NCBI GenBank assembly: GCA_964560135.1
Contig: CAZLKN010000008.1
Location: 1-64,000, forward strand
DNA from: CAZLKN01 sp964560135
Lineage (GTDB): Bacteria > Actinomycetota > JAICYB01
Length of the DNA stretch: 64,000 nucleotides
Direction of reading: 5' to 3'
The position numbers were made by a program, and so were the translations under genes. Position 1 is the first letter of the stretch. Each line of letters starts with the position of its first letter. Below the pieces are notes generated by a model. That model was not told where the DNA came from, did not search any database, and saw only the letters and a program-made list of their open reading frames with translations. Below are positions 1-8,437 of this stretch, piece by piece.

Positions 1-53
1 AGAATCACATCACCCCCTACACTGGTCCCGGACGCCAGACAAGGAGCGCCTGC

Positions 54-1001
54 GTGGACTGGTATCTGGACACCTCCACGACTCGCAACGTCACGGATCT
101 CAGGCACACCTTCGAGGACTACCTCCGACGGCACGCCGTCCCCGGGTCGGACCTGGACGGCGCCAGCCTGATCTTCGCGGAACTGGTGACCAACGCCCTT
201 CGTCACGCGGGGGGCCCAGCGTGGATCTCGCTGGACTGGTCGGAGACCCAGCCTGCCATCACCGTCCACGACCTGGGGCCCGGGTTCGCGCTGGAGATCA
301 GCGAGCCCGAACTGACCGACGAAGGGGGCCGCGGACTGTTCATCGTCTCGCACCTCACCGACGAGCTGCGCGTGGCGAGCAAGCGCGCCGGAGGGACGGC
401 GGTGACCGCAACCCTGCCCGTCCACCGCGAGACGGAGCGGACCGTGAAGGCTCCCCGGCGCAGGGTGAGCGCACTCCCGGCTCCGGAGGAGGCCGTCGAC
501 GGCACGTTCTCCCGGGAACCGTTCCTCCGGGCGCTGGTCGTCCAGCTCGCCCAGACCGTGGAAGAACAGCAGGGCCCGGATGCGGCCGAGGAGGCGGTGA
601 CGCAGGTTGGGACGGACGTCGGGAGCAGGATCGAGGACGCATGGCGCTCGGCGGAGCGGGTCGTCGGCCGCCTCGACCCGGATCAGATGGGCGACCTCTA
701 CGTCCGGCTCAAGCGGGCGATCCAGGGCGACTTCTATGTGATCGAAGCCAACGAGGATCGGATCGTCCTCGGGAACCGGGCCTGTCCGTTCGGCGAAGCC
801 GTCCGGCGCGCGCCAGCCCTGTGCAGGATGACGTCGAGCGTGTTCGGCGGAATCGCCGCTCGCAACCGGGGCAAGGCCGCGGTTCAGCTCGAAGAGCGGA
901 TCGCCGTCGGCGATCCGGAATGCCGCGTGACCGTGTGGCTCACGGATCCACCCCCAGAGGTGGCAGCGTTCGTACACCGGTACACCGCGGTCGAAGACTG
1001 A
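54..1001 (+). CDS. RsbW-like ATPase fused to a metOD1-like Cys sensor domain
   Basis: The 315-aa protein starts at GTG 54, with AAGGAG at 41-46. Residues 1-130 look like a HATPase_c_2 domain of the RsbW/anti-sigma kinase type: the N-box EL-TNALRHA is at about 43-51 and the GRGLFIVSHL-type G2 box at about 92-101. Residues 155-310 resemble the methanogen output domain 1 (metOD1) family seen in sensory proteins, with three conserved cysteines (RACPFG, ALCRMT, PECRV). This family link is from memory. The gene converges on a membrane histidine kinase only 38 bp away. I infer a cytosolic switch in stress or redox signalling, where the Cys domain senses a metal, heme or redox state and the ATPase domain controls a partner. 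No partner sigma or anti-anti-sigma gene is visible, since the window starts 53 bp upstream. Confidence 0.8.
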   Translation: MDWYLDTSTTRNVTDLRHTFEDYLRRHAVPGSDLDGASLIFAELVTNALRHAGGPAWISLDWSETQPAITVHDLGPGFALEISEPELTDEGGRGLFIVSHLTDELRVASKRAGGTAVTATLPVHRETERTVKAPRRRVSALPAPEEAVDGTFSREPFLRALVVQLAQTVEEQQGPDAAEEAVTQVGTDVGSRIEDAWRSAERVVGRLDPDQMGDLYVRLKRAIQGDFYVIEANEDRIVLGNRACPFGEAVRRAPALCRMTSSVFGGIAARNRGKAAVQLEERIAVGDPECRVTVWLTDPPPEVAAFVHRYTAVED

Positions 1002-1039
1002 AACCACGGGTACCTCCCGCCCACGCCGGACGCCCCGCC

Positions 1040-2833
1040 TCAGCCCGCGCGGAGCACGAACGCGGTACCGTCGCTCGGCACCCCGTCGAGGCTCTCGACG
1101 GGGAGAACGAACGAGAAGCGGGCACCGGCCCCCGGCTGATTCTCCACCTCGAGGGCAGAGCCGTGGAGCTTCAGGATCTCCCGGGAGAAGGCGAGCCCCA
1201 GGCCGGTACCGCGGACCGCTCCACCCGTCGCTCCGCTGCGGAAGAAGCGCTCCCCCAACCGCGCCACGTCCTCCTCGGGGATGCCCGGACCGTCGTCGGC
1301 GACCGCGAGTGTGACGCCATCGGTGCGCCGCTCGACCTGCAGCCACACGGTCGTGCCCGCCGGGGTGTGCCGGGCGGCGTTCGACAGCAGGTTCTCGATG
1401 ACCCGCTCGAGGAGCATCGGGTCCCCCATCACCGTCGGTGCCGCGGCCACGTCGACGTGCAGGTTACGTCCGTCGAACAGGGGACGGACCCGTCCGACCA
1501 CCGACTCGCACAGCGCGCGGAGTTCCACGGGCTGGTTGTCGAGCTTGAGGCGTCCGGCCTCGAGGCGGGAGAAGTCCAGCAGGTTCGAGATGATCTCGAC
1601 CAGCGTGGCCGAATTGCGGTTGAGCCGCCGCAGGAGATCGTCGCGCATGTCGTCGTCGAGCAGCTTCCACTTGGCCTGAAGCGTGCGGCCCACGCCCTCG
1701 ATCACCGTCAACGGCGTGCGCAGCTCGTGGGAGACGTTCGACAGGAAGTCGCCCTTGAGCTGGTCGAGTTCGGCCAGGCGCTCCACGGCCTGCCGTTCGG
1801 TTGCGAACCGGCGGGCGTTCTCCAGCGCCCGGCCCGCGGCGATGGCCAGAAGCTCGAAGGCTTCGATCTCCTCGGAGGAGATGTGGCGATGCTGCCGGGT
1901 TCCCGCGATCAGGGCCGCGACGACCCGCCCTTCGGACCACACCGGGCTCCCGATCACGGTGCGGGTCCCCAGCGGGCGAAGGCCGCTGACCGCCTGGGCC
2001 CACGATGAGTAGTCGTCCACCACGACGGTCTCGCCGCGGCGCCGGACCTCTCCGGCCAATCCGGAATCGATGGGCTGTTTCGGGGCGTACGCGTCGGAGG
2101 CACCCACCGGCGTCAGGGACGCGTGGGCGTCGGCGCTCTCGTCGAACACGCGGATCTCGCCGCCCTGGAACCCGAGGCTCACCGCCGCGTCCACGACCGT
2201 GCGGAGCACGTCGCTGGTCTCGAGCGAGTTCACGCTCCGGGAGGCTCTGGCCACCGTCCCGAGCAGTTCCGCCCGGCGGTCGGATTCCGCCCGTGCCGCC
2301 TTCTGGCGGCTCGTCGCCCGGGCGATCACCTCCCCGACGAGGACACAGACGGGGATCGCGACGGTCGCCGACAGCGCCGCCACCGCCGGCGCGTCGGGTT
2401 GCAGCAGCGCCGGGACGACGTAGGCCACCGCCGCCGGCGGGGCCAGCAACAGGCTCACGAGCGGCGGCTGGGTCATCCCGATGTACACGAACACCACGAC
2501 GAAGTAGACGGCGAAGCTGTAGGCGGAAACCCCACCGAACAGGTTTCCGACGCCGATGTGCGCCAGGGCGAGGGGGCCGAGCGCTAGCGCGACCAACGAG
2601 GGCAGGCGCCTCCAGGGGGCCAACCAGCATGCGGTCCCCACCAGCAGAGCGCTGAACCCCACGCCGTAGAGCACCGGGAGGTTCAGGTGTTCCACGGGCG
2701 GGATGTTGTTGTTCACGATCGTCAGCGCGCCCGCGGCCCAGAAGAGCTTCGCCGCCAGACGTCCGGCGTAGGCACGCTCATCCGCCCCGAGGCGGAATCG
2801 GCTCTCTCGATCCTGTTTGCGTTTGTCATCCAT
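1040..2833 (-). CDS. Membrane GAF-domain sensor histidine kinase
   Basis: This 597-aa protein starts at ATG 2833, preceded by GGGAGGGG. About six hydrophobic segments lie within residues 25-170 (for example VVNNNIPPVEHLNLPVLYGV followed by long Leu/Val/Ala stretches). A GAF domain follows at about 195-345, then a HisKA helix with the phospho-acceptor box SNVSHELRTP (His about 368). The HATPase domain has an N-box (ERVIENLLSNAARH), G1 (DDGPGIP) and G2 (GTGLGLAF). All catalytic motifs are intact, so it should be an active kinase that autophosphorylates on His. No response regulator lies beside it; the neighbour is the RsbW-like ATPase, converging on it. The signal it senses cannot be read from the sequence. 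Confidence 0.93.
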   Translation of the reverse strand: MDDKRKQDRESRFRLGADERAYAGRLAAKLFWAAGALTIVNNNIPPVEHLNLPVLYGVGFSALLVGTACWLAPWRRLPSLVALALGPLALAHIGVGNLFGGVSAYSFAVYFVVVFVYIGMTQPPLVSLLLAPPAAVAYVVPALLQPDAPAVAALSATVAIPVCVLVGEVIARATSRQKAARAESDRRAELLGTVARASRSVNSLETSDVLRTVVDAAVSLGFQGGEIRVFDESADAHASLTPVGASDAYAPKQPIDSGLAGEVRRRGETVVVDDYSSWAQAVSGLRPLGTRTVIGSPVWSEGRVVAALIAGTRQHRHISSEEIEAFELLAIAAGRALENARRFATERQAVERLAELDQLKGDFLSNVSHELRTPLTVIEGVGRTLQAKWKLLDDDMRDDLLRRLNRNSATLVEIISNLLDFSRLEAGRLKLDNQPVELRALCESVVGRVRPLFDGRNLHVDVAAAPTVMGDPMLLERVIENLLSNAARHTPAGTTVWLQVERRTDGVTLAVADDGPGIPEEDVARLGERFFRSGATGGAVRGTGLGLAFSREILKLHGSALEVENQPGAGARFSFVLPVESLDGVPSDGTAFVLRAG

Positions 2834-3009
2834 TTGCAGGCCCCTCCCGGGTCACTTCGAGCATCGGCGCTCCGGACGCCGTCCGGAAGGCCCGGATGGG
2901 TCAGCATTCCCGCATCTGCTCGGGGGACCCCAGGCGGGGGAAGGCGCCCGCAGGCGGCCCGGCCCCCGTCGGCCGCGTATCGTGGAGGGACACGGATCGA
3001 GGAGGCGCG

Positions 3010-3636
3010 ATGGGTGAGGGTGAGAGCCTGCAGAAGCGAGGGCGTTCCATGCAGCAGCCGGAGCGGCGCCGCGGCCGCAAGAAGAAGCGCCGGCGTACGC
3101 AATCGCTGGCCTTTCCGATCGCGATCACCGTGCTGCTCCTCGGGGGAGGTGCGCTGATCTTCGCCTCCCGTGCGAACCGGCCCGTGGTCACGCCGGTTCC
3201 GGCGCCGCAGGGGGCCCAGACCTTCAATGTGGCTTCCGCGAGCCACGTCGAGGAGCCGGTGGACTACGAACAGGATCCGCCCGTGGGCGGGCCGCATTGG
3301 GCCCAGTGGCAGAACTGCGGCTTCTACTCGGAGCCCGTACGCACCGAGAACGCCGTCCACTCGCTCGAGCACGGTGTGATCTGGATCACCTACCGGCCTT
3401 CGCTGTCGAACGACGAGCTCGATCAGCTCCGGGGACTCACCCGCCAGCCCAAGGTCCTCGTGACCCCCTGGCAGGGGCTCCAGGCCAACATCGTCGCCTC
3501 CGCGTGGGGGGCCCAGATCGAACTCGACCGCGCGGACGACGACCGCCTGGACCAGTTCATCCAGGCCTTCCGCAGCGGCGGCCAGGCCCCCGAGCCGACT
3601 GCGCCCTGCAACGGCGGGGTCGGCGAGCCCGAGTGA
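3010..3636 (+). CDS. DUF3105 membrane-anchored protein
   Basis: The chosen ATG at 3010 follows GGAGG at 3001-3005 and gives 208 aa; an in-frame upstream ATG at 2896 has no ribosome site. A very basic N-terminus (RRRGRKKKRRR) leads into one transmembrane helix (LAFPIAITVLLLGGGALIFA, about 35-55), so the C-terminal domain is probably outside. That domain carries the DUF3105 signature: PPVGGPHW, NCGFYSEPV and AVHSLEHGVIWITY. The family has no established function; its conserved His and Cys residues suggest metal or redox chemistry, which is inference. It lies 4 bp from the following DUF385 gene and is probably co-transcribed with it. Confidence 0.85.
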   Translation: MGEGESLQKRGRSMQQPERRRGRKKKRRRTQSLAFPIAITVLLLGGGALIFASRANRPVVTPVPAPQGAQTFNVASASHVEEPVDYEQDPPVGGPHWAQWQNCGFYSEPVRTENAVHSLEHGVIWITYRPSLSNDELDQLRGLTRQPKVLVTPWQGLQANIVASAWGAQIELDRADDDRLDQFIQAFRSGGQAPEPTAPCNGGVGEPE

Positions 3637-3640
3637 GGCC

Positions 3641-4108
3641 GTGAGCCGCATCGGGAGGCTCATGCGCAGAGCCGGCCACCAACCGTGGTTCGCCCGGATG
3701 GGCAGCCGCGTCGCCCCGCCCGTCGACCGGTTCGTCCACCGCCTGTCGGGGGGCCGCTGGCATGTCGCGGACCTCGCCCTGCCGACCCTCGTGCTCATCC
3801 ATCGGGGACGCCGCAGCGGTCGCATGTATCACACACCGCTGGCCTTCATCGAAAGCGGGGACGGCTTCGCGCTGGCGGCCACGAACTGGGGACAACAACA
3901 CCATCCGGCCTGGAGCACCAACCTCCTCGCGGACCCGGATGTGGCCGTCGAGATCCACGGAGAGACGATCCCGGTGCGGGCGCGCCCGGTGGACGCCGCG
4001 GAGAAAGCCTCGCTGTGGCCGCGGTTCCTGCGCATCTGGCCGGCCTACGACACCTACGTGGAGCGCAGCGGACGCGACATCCGCGTCTTCGTCCTCGACC
4101 GTCGCTGA
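3641..4108 (+). CDS. F420-type nitroreductase-family deazaflavin oxidoreductase (DUF385)
   Basis: This 155-aa protein starts at GTG 3641, four bases after the upstream stop, so translation is probably coupled. It shows the split beta-barrel pattern of the DUF385/F420-dependent family: LVLIHRGRRSGRMYHTPLAF near residues 49-68, GFALAATNWG, and HPAWSTNLLADPDVAVEI. Members use the deazaflavin cofactor F420 (or sometimes lipids or FMN) for hydride transfer and are typical of Actinobacteria. Substrate unknown. A strong hairpin follows at 4122-4147. Confidence 0.85.
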   Translation: MSRIGRLMRRAGHQPWFARMGSRVAPPVDRFVHRLSGGRWHVADLALPTLVLIHRGRRSGRMYHTPLAFIESGDGFALAATNWGQQHHPAWSTNLLADPDVAVEIHGETIPVRARPVDAAEKASLWPRFLRIWPAYDTYVERSGRDIRVFVLDRR

Positions 4109-4121
4109 CGACACAACTGCG

Positions 4122-4147
4122 GAGGCCCGCCCTTTCGGGCGGGCCTC
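4122..4147. terminator. Bidirectional hairpin terminator
   Basis: A perfect 11-bp inverted repeat, GAGGCCCGCCC / GGGCGGGCCTC with a TTTC loop, lies between convergent genes (DUF385 on plus, cold-shock gene on minus). There is no long T tract, as is common in high-GC Actinobacteria. Confidence 0.8.
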
Positions 4148-4169
4148 GCGCACATCGTTGGTTCCAGGA

Positions 4170-4370
4170 TCAGACGATGCGTACGTTCGACGCCTGGGGG
4201 CCCTTGGGGCCCTGGGTCACGTCGTACTCGACCTTCTGGCCCTCGGACAGCGACTTGAAGCCTTCGGCCTGGATCGCGGAGAAGTGCACGAACACATCCG
4301 TGCCGTCCTCACCAGTGATGAAGCCGTAGCCCTTGTCGTCCTTGAACCACTTCACGGTGCCTGTAGCCAT
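4170..4370 (-). CDS. cspA: Cold-shock domain protein (CspA family)
   Basis: A 66-aa single cold-shock domain protein. Both RNA-binding motifs are intact: RNP1 KGYGFI and RNP2 VFVHFSAI, with the usual MATGTVKWF start. It binds single-stranded nucleic acid and acts as an RNA chaperone in the cytoplasm. The ribosome site is strong (AAAGGAGG about 8 bases before ATG 4370). About 240 bp separate it from the divergent gene at 4615, leaving room for the long 5' leader that cold-shock genes often have. Which csp paralogue this is cannot be decided from the sequence. Confidence 0.95.
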   Translation of the reverse strand: MATGTVKWFKDDKGYGFITGEDGTDVFVHFSAIQAEGFKSLSEGQKVEYDVTQGPKGPQASNVRIV

Positions 4371-4614
4371 TGCGATCCCCTCCTTTCTGAGGTGATTCGG
4401 AGGGAACCGCAGTGCAGATGGATCTGTAAAGCGAAACCCTCAGGCTCAGCGTACACACTCCGGGCCTTCCTTGGGAGGGTGGATCCATTCTCCGGGCCCG
4501 GTCTGGGTACCGGTCCGGTTCGTCCGGGATCGCCCGGATCCCCGGGGGCCTGCCCGGGCCCCACGGGCCCCCGTCTACACTCGGAGTGTCCGCGATGCTC
4601 GAGGAGGTGGATCT

Positions 4615-5178
4615 GTGACCACACCGACGATGCTGCAGCTGGGGGCCGAGGCCCCTGCCTTCACCCTGCGCGACGCCGACGGGAAGCCCGTCTCGCTGGA
4701 CGACGTGGCGAGCGGGCCGGCATACGTTGTGATGTTCATCTGCAACCACTGTCCGTATGTGAAGCACGTCGAGAAGGAGCTCGGCGCGCTGGCCGCCGAG
4801 TACCAGGCCAAGGGCGCGGCGTTCGTGGCGGTGATGCCCAACGACACCGCGTCGCATCCGGAGGACGGTCCCGACGGGATGCGCGATCAGGCCGAGCGGG
4901 CCGGATTCACCTTCCCCTACCTTCTGGACGTCGACCAGGAGGCCGCGACGGCCTACGGCGCCGCATGCACGCCCGACTTCTTCGTCTTGGACGCCGACCG
5001 CAGGCTCGCCTACCGGGGCCGCATGGATGCCAGCCGTCCCCGCTCCGACGAGCCGGTGACGGGCGCGGACCTGCGGGCCGCCCTTGAAGCCCTGCTCGCC
5101 GGGGAGCCTGTTCCGTCCGAGCAGCAGCCGAGCATGGGCTGCTCGATCAAGTGGAAGCCCGGCAACGAGCCGGGCTGA
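4615..5178 (+). CDS. Thioredoxin-fold peroxiredoxin-like protein (CNHCPY type)
   Basis: GTG 4615 follows GAGGAGG at 4601-4607, giving 187 aa; the frame is open further upstream but without a ribosome site. The sequence has an AhpC/TSA-like thioredoxin fold: GAEAPAFTLRDADGK at the N-terminus, FICNHCPYVKHVEKEL as the redox-active site, and a C-terminal MGCSIKWKPG signature. This small thioredoxin-family group is found in many bacteria; its partners are not well defined. The two cysteines of CNHC could act as a dithiol pair. No signal peptide, so cytosolic. It converges on the P450 gene with only 15 bp between stops. Confidence 0.88.
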   Translation: MTTPTMLQLGAEAPAFTLRDADGKPVSLDDVASGPAYVVMFICNHCPYVKHVEKELGALAAEYQAKGAAFVAVMPNDTASHPEDGPDGMRDQAERAGFTFPYLLDVDQEAATAYGAACTPDFFVLDADRRLAYRGRMDASRPRSDEPVTGADLRAALEALLAGEPVPSEQQPSMGCSIKWKPGNEPG

Positions 5179-5193
5179 CCCGGCCGGGCACGA

Positions 5194-6471
5194 TCAGGTG
5201 CGGATCGGCGTGAAGCGGGCCGGGAGATGCTTGATCCCGTTGATGAAGTTCGACAGGAGCTGCTCCGGCTCCCCGGAGACCTCGATGTCGGGCAGGCGCT
5301 GGAACAGCTCCTTGAACATCACCTTGATCTCCTGGCGGGCGAGGTTGGCCCCCAGGCAGAAATGGGGGCCCGGCCCCCCGAAGCCGATGTGGTTGTTCGG
5401 CTCCCGGCGGACGTCGAAGCGGTACGGATCGACGAACACCTCCTCGTCCCGGTTCCCCGAGATGTAATAGAGGAGGAGCTTGTCGCCGTCCTTGAACTCC
5501 TTGTCGCCGAGGCGCGCGCCGTCGGCGGTGACGGTACGGCGCATGAACATCACCGGCGAGGCGTAGCGGACGATCTCCTCGACCGCCGGGCGCGCGTGGG
5601 CGTCGAAATCGCTCTGCCAGATCTCGCGCTGGTCGGGGTTCTCGGTGAGGGCGAGCATCCCCCACGAGATCGCGTTGCGGGTCGTCTCGTTGCCGGCCAC
5701 CACGAGCAGGATGAAGAACGACGCGAGGTCGGCGTGGCTGAGGCGCTCACCATCGACCTCGGCGTGGATGAGCGCGGTGGTGAGATCGTCGGTGGGCTCG
5801 GCCTGACGCCTTGCCGACAGGTCGTTCATTAATGAGGCCAGCCCGGCGCCGGCGTTCATGATCGCCTCGAAGCGCTTGTCCTCGTCCGGGACGTACTCGG
5901 GGTCGGCGGCGCCGAGGATCACGTTGGAGCAGTCGAAGACGTAGTCGTACTGCGACTCGGGGACGCCCATCATGTCGCAGATCACCTTCAGCGGGAGCCG
6001 CGCCGCGACCTCGGTCACGAAGTCGCACTCGCCCTTCGGTCCGACGCGGTCGATGATCTCGTCGGTGGTGCGCTGGACGTACTCCTCGATCTGGCGGACC
6101 TGCCGCACGGTGAACGCCTTGGACACGATGTCCCGTAAGCGCTTGTGGCGCGGGTCGTCGAGTTCGATCATCGACCCGTAGAACTCCCGCATCTCCTGCG
6201 GCAGGTCGGGGACCGAGGTCGCACCCCGGCCCGAACAGAACAGCTCCGGCTGACGGGAGGCGTCGATGATGTCCCGGTAGCGCGTGAGGACGTAGTAGCC
6301 GGGCCCCTGCGGGATCGCCTCGATCCCGTAGTCGGGCTCCTCGAAGAACGGGATCGGGCGCTCGGCCCGCAGCGTCGCGAAGGCGCCCTCCCGCACCTCG
6401 AAGGGCCGGGCCCAGAATTCGAGGTCCGACAGGTCGATCTCGTCGACGCCCAGCTTCCGGACGGGTTCCAT
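5194..6471 (-). CDS. Cytochrome P450, steroid/CYP125-142-like
   Basis: ATG 6471 (MEPVRKLGVDEI) is the best start, giving 425 aa, a normal length for a soluble bacterial P450. Visible motifs are the I-helix oxygen site VVAGNETTRN, the K-helix EEIVR, and the heme loop FGGPGPHFCLGANLAR with Cys near residue 371. The C-terminal part (LLSNFINGIKHLPARF) resembles the actinobacterial CYP125/CYP142 group, which oxidises the side chain of cholesterol. That substrate is an inference by resemblance; no sterol catabolism genes are nearby, nor a ferredoxin partner. Confidence 0.93.
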   Translation of the reverse strand: MEPVRKLGVDEIDLSDLEFWARPFEVREGAFATLRAERPIPFFEEPDYGIEAIPQGPGYYVLTRYRDIIDASRQPELFCSGRGATSVPDLPQEMREFYGSMIELDDPRHKRLRDIVSKAFTVRQVRQIEEYVQRTTDEIIDRVGPKGECDFVTEVAARLPLKVICDMMGVPESQYDYVFDCSNVILGAADPEYVPDEDKRFEAIMNAGAGLASLMNDLSARRQAEPTDDLTTALIHAEVDGERLSHADLASFFILLVVAGNETTRNAISWGMLALTENPDQREIWQSDFDAHARPAVEEIVRYASPVMFMRRTVTADGARLGDKEFKDGDKLLLYYISGNRDEEVFVDPYRFDVRREPNNHIGFGGPGPHFCLGANLARQEIKVMFKELFQRLPDIEVSGEPEQLLSNFINGIKHLPARFTPIRT

Positions 6472-6576
6472 GTACCCGATGGTACAACTTCCGACTGCGC
6501 CCGCCCGCCGTTGACAGTCGCTCCGCGGGAGCGGGATGGTAGCTCTTCGGGTGCGTCGAGCGAAAGGGAACGCCAC

Positions 6577-6789
6577 ATGGCCGAGTCCGTCTACAAGGTG
6601 ATCGAGCTCGTGGGGACGAGCAGCGAGTCGTGGGAAAAGGCCGCCGCGGCGGCGGTCAAGAAAGCGGCGAAGTCGATCCGAAACCTGCGCATCGCCGAGA
6701 TCTCCGAGCTCGACCTGCAGCTCGAGGAGGGCGAGATTCGCGCCTACCGGGCCAAGGTGAAGGTGTCCTTCAAGTTCGAGGGCGACTGA
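6577..6789 (+). CDS. Dodecin flavin-binding protein
   Basis: A 70-aa protein with the full dodecin sequence pattern: VYKVIELVGTS, a helix rich in Ala/Lys, a central RIAEISELDLQLEEGEI strand pair and a C-terminal YRAKVKVSFKFE strand. Dodecins form 12-subunit shells that store riboflavin, FMN or coenzyme A. A ribosome site (GAAAGGGA) lies about 8 bases before ATG 6577. It is divergent from the P450 gene, with 105 bp between the two starts. A hairpin terminator follows. Confidence 0.95.
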   Translation: MAESVYKVIELVGTSSESWEKAAAAAVKKAAKSIRNLRIAEISELDLQLEEGEIRAYRAKVKVSFKFEGD

Positions 6790-6805
6790 TCGGACCGTGA
6801 GGTTG

Positions 6806-6838
6806 GGCCCGTCCCCGATGCACCGGGGGCGGGCCTTT
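6806..6838 (+). terminator. Rho-independent-like terminator after dodecin
   Basis: Stem GGCCCGTCCCCG (6806-6817) pairs with CGGGGGCGGGCC (6824-6835) with one G-T wobble, then TTT. It sits 17 bp after the dodecin stop. Confidence 0.75.
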
Positions 6839-6906
6839 CGCGTTGCAGGAATCGTCGCAGCGGCCGTTGAACCCTTCGGTCAGGGACGAGGCGAGGAGGG
6901 TATGCG

Positions 6907-8358
6907 ATGCGGCGTGTGAACCTGGCTCTGCTCACGGTCGTTCTCCTGATCACCGGGCTCGCCCCGGGTGCGAGCACCGCAACGGAAGGTTGTCCGGGCC
7001 CGGCAGAGCCCGTGACCGCTGCACCCGCCTGGCCTCCGCCCCCGGACGGCGACACCTTCGATGTCACCCACTTCGGCGAGGCCCACTACAACGAGGGCCA
7101 GGGATCGGTGACGATGCCGATCCTCGTCCAGGAGACGATCGCGCATGCTCCCGAGATCGTGACCTTCTCGAGCGACATGGCCGACATCGGCACCTACGAC
7201 CGGATGGAGTGCTTCCGCGACATCATGGCGCCGCTGCTCGATGCCGAGATCCCCTGGTACGACTCGCCCGGCAACCACGACCGGATCGCGATCGCCGGGC
7301 CCGGCGGCGTGATCAACGGGGAGATCGGACCCTGGCGTGACGTGTTCGCTGCGATGCCCGAACCCTGGGGCGACGCGCCGAGCATCCACCCGGGTGTGGT
7401 GGTCCCCGTCGGCGCGCCGGACGACGGCCCCGGCGCCCGCACCCACTACCATCTCGACTTCGGCCCACCGGGCGAGCCGGTCTTCCGACTGATCGTGCTC
7501 GACAACTCGATGCACTCCTTCACCCAGTCCGACACCGACCAGTACCCGAGCGTGGCGCCCGGAGGGCAGCTGCGCTACTTCGCGGAGAAGGCCGCGGAGG
7601 CCAAGGATCGGGGCCTGCTCGTCTTCACGATGTTCCACGAGCCCACCCAGGACCCACGCGACCAGACCTCCGCGTATCCCATCTCCTACAACCACACAAT
7701 GAACAAGGGCGCCACCACCGACAATCTGGTGTTCGACACGATCGCCGCGGGGCTCGGCGTGGACGGTGTGCTGCTCGGGCATATCCTCGGCAACTTCGTC
7801 TACAACGTGGGCCCGGTGCGGTATTTCGTGGACGGGGGCGCCGGCGGTACCCCCTACACGATCGAGCCCACAGGCGTCGACGTCGGCTACCACTACGCAT
7901 TCCGGATCCTGCGCTTCCACCGCGACGGCGACCGGTGGGCCTTCCGCACCTACGTGGTGCCGCTGGTCGACAACATCGAGGTGACCGGCCCGTCAGGCCC
8001 CGTGGACGCAGGCGAGACCGTCGAGCTCGAAGCCACCGTCGTGCAGCCGCACGACCCGTCGCTGCCGCCACGTTTCTCGCTGATGCCCAACGAGCCGATC
8101 CGCGTCGAGCTCCGGCCGGTGCAGCGTTCGCAGCTCGACGCGCGGGAAGCCGTCCCGGAGGTCGCCTACATGTGGTCGACGGACGACCCGGCGGTACTGG
8201 CACCGGTGCCCGGCCCCCTCGACCCCCTGGACGATCCGGCCTTCGATCCGTCCACGATGACCACCAGCGGCCGGTTCGAAGCCATCGGGACGGGCGACGC
8301 GCAGATCACCATCGCCACCGGGACACACAGCGCCGTGACCTCGGTGTCCGTAGGCTGA
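6907..8358 (+). CDS. Secreted calcineurin-like phosphoesterase with C-terminal Ig-like domain
   Basis: A 483-aa protein with a signal peptide (about residues 1-25, ending GASTA). The N-terminal 330 residues look like a metallophosphoesterase: HFGEAHYNEG in place of the first D-x-H motif, FSSDMADIG for the GD motif, DSPGNHD for GNHD, and FTMFHEPTQD supplying a later His. The last motif reads LLGHILGN, so the second His of GHxH is missing. The C-terminal 150 residues (VDAGETVELEATV, ending GDAQITIATGTHSAVTSVSVG) look like a bacterial Ig-like beta domain. Start ATG 6907 follows AGGAGG at 6894-6899. The substrate is unknown and the atypical motifs mean activity is uncertain. Confidence 0.75.
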   Translation: MRRVNLALLTVVLLITGLAPGASTATEGCPGPAEPVTAAPAWPPPPDGDTFDVTHFGEAHYNEGQGSVTMPILVQETIAHAPEIVTFSSDMADIGTYDRMECFRDIMAPLLDAEIPWYDSPGNHDRIAIAGPGGVINGEIGPWRDVFAAMPEPWGDAPSIHPGVVVPVGAPDDGPGARTHYHLDFGPPGEPVFRLIVLDNSMHSFTQSDTDQYPSVAPGGQLRYFAEKAAEAKDRGLLVFTMFHEPTQDPRDQTSAYPISYNHTMNKGATTDNLVFDTIAAGLGVDGVLLGHILGNFVYNVGPVRYFVDGGAGGTPYTIEPTGVDVGYHYAFRILRFHRDGDRWAFRTYVVPLVDNIEVTGPSGPVDAGETVELEATVVQPHDPSLPPRFSLMPNEPIRVELRPVQRSQLDAREAVPEVAYMWSTDDPAVLAPVPGPLDPLDDPAFDPSTMTTSGRFEAIGTGDAQITIATGTHSAVTSVSVG

Positions 8359-8437
8359 CGAGCCACAATCCTCTCGGCATCGGGCTGCGCCTGCTAGGGT
8401 TCGGCTTCGCTATCCGTGTTTGAGTTTGGGAGGTCTC

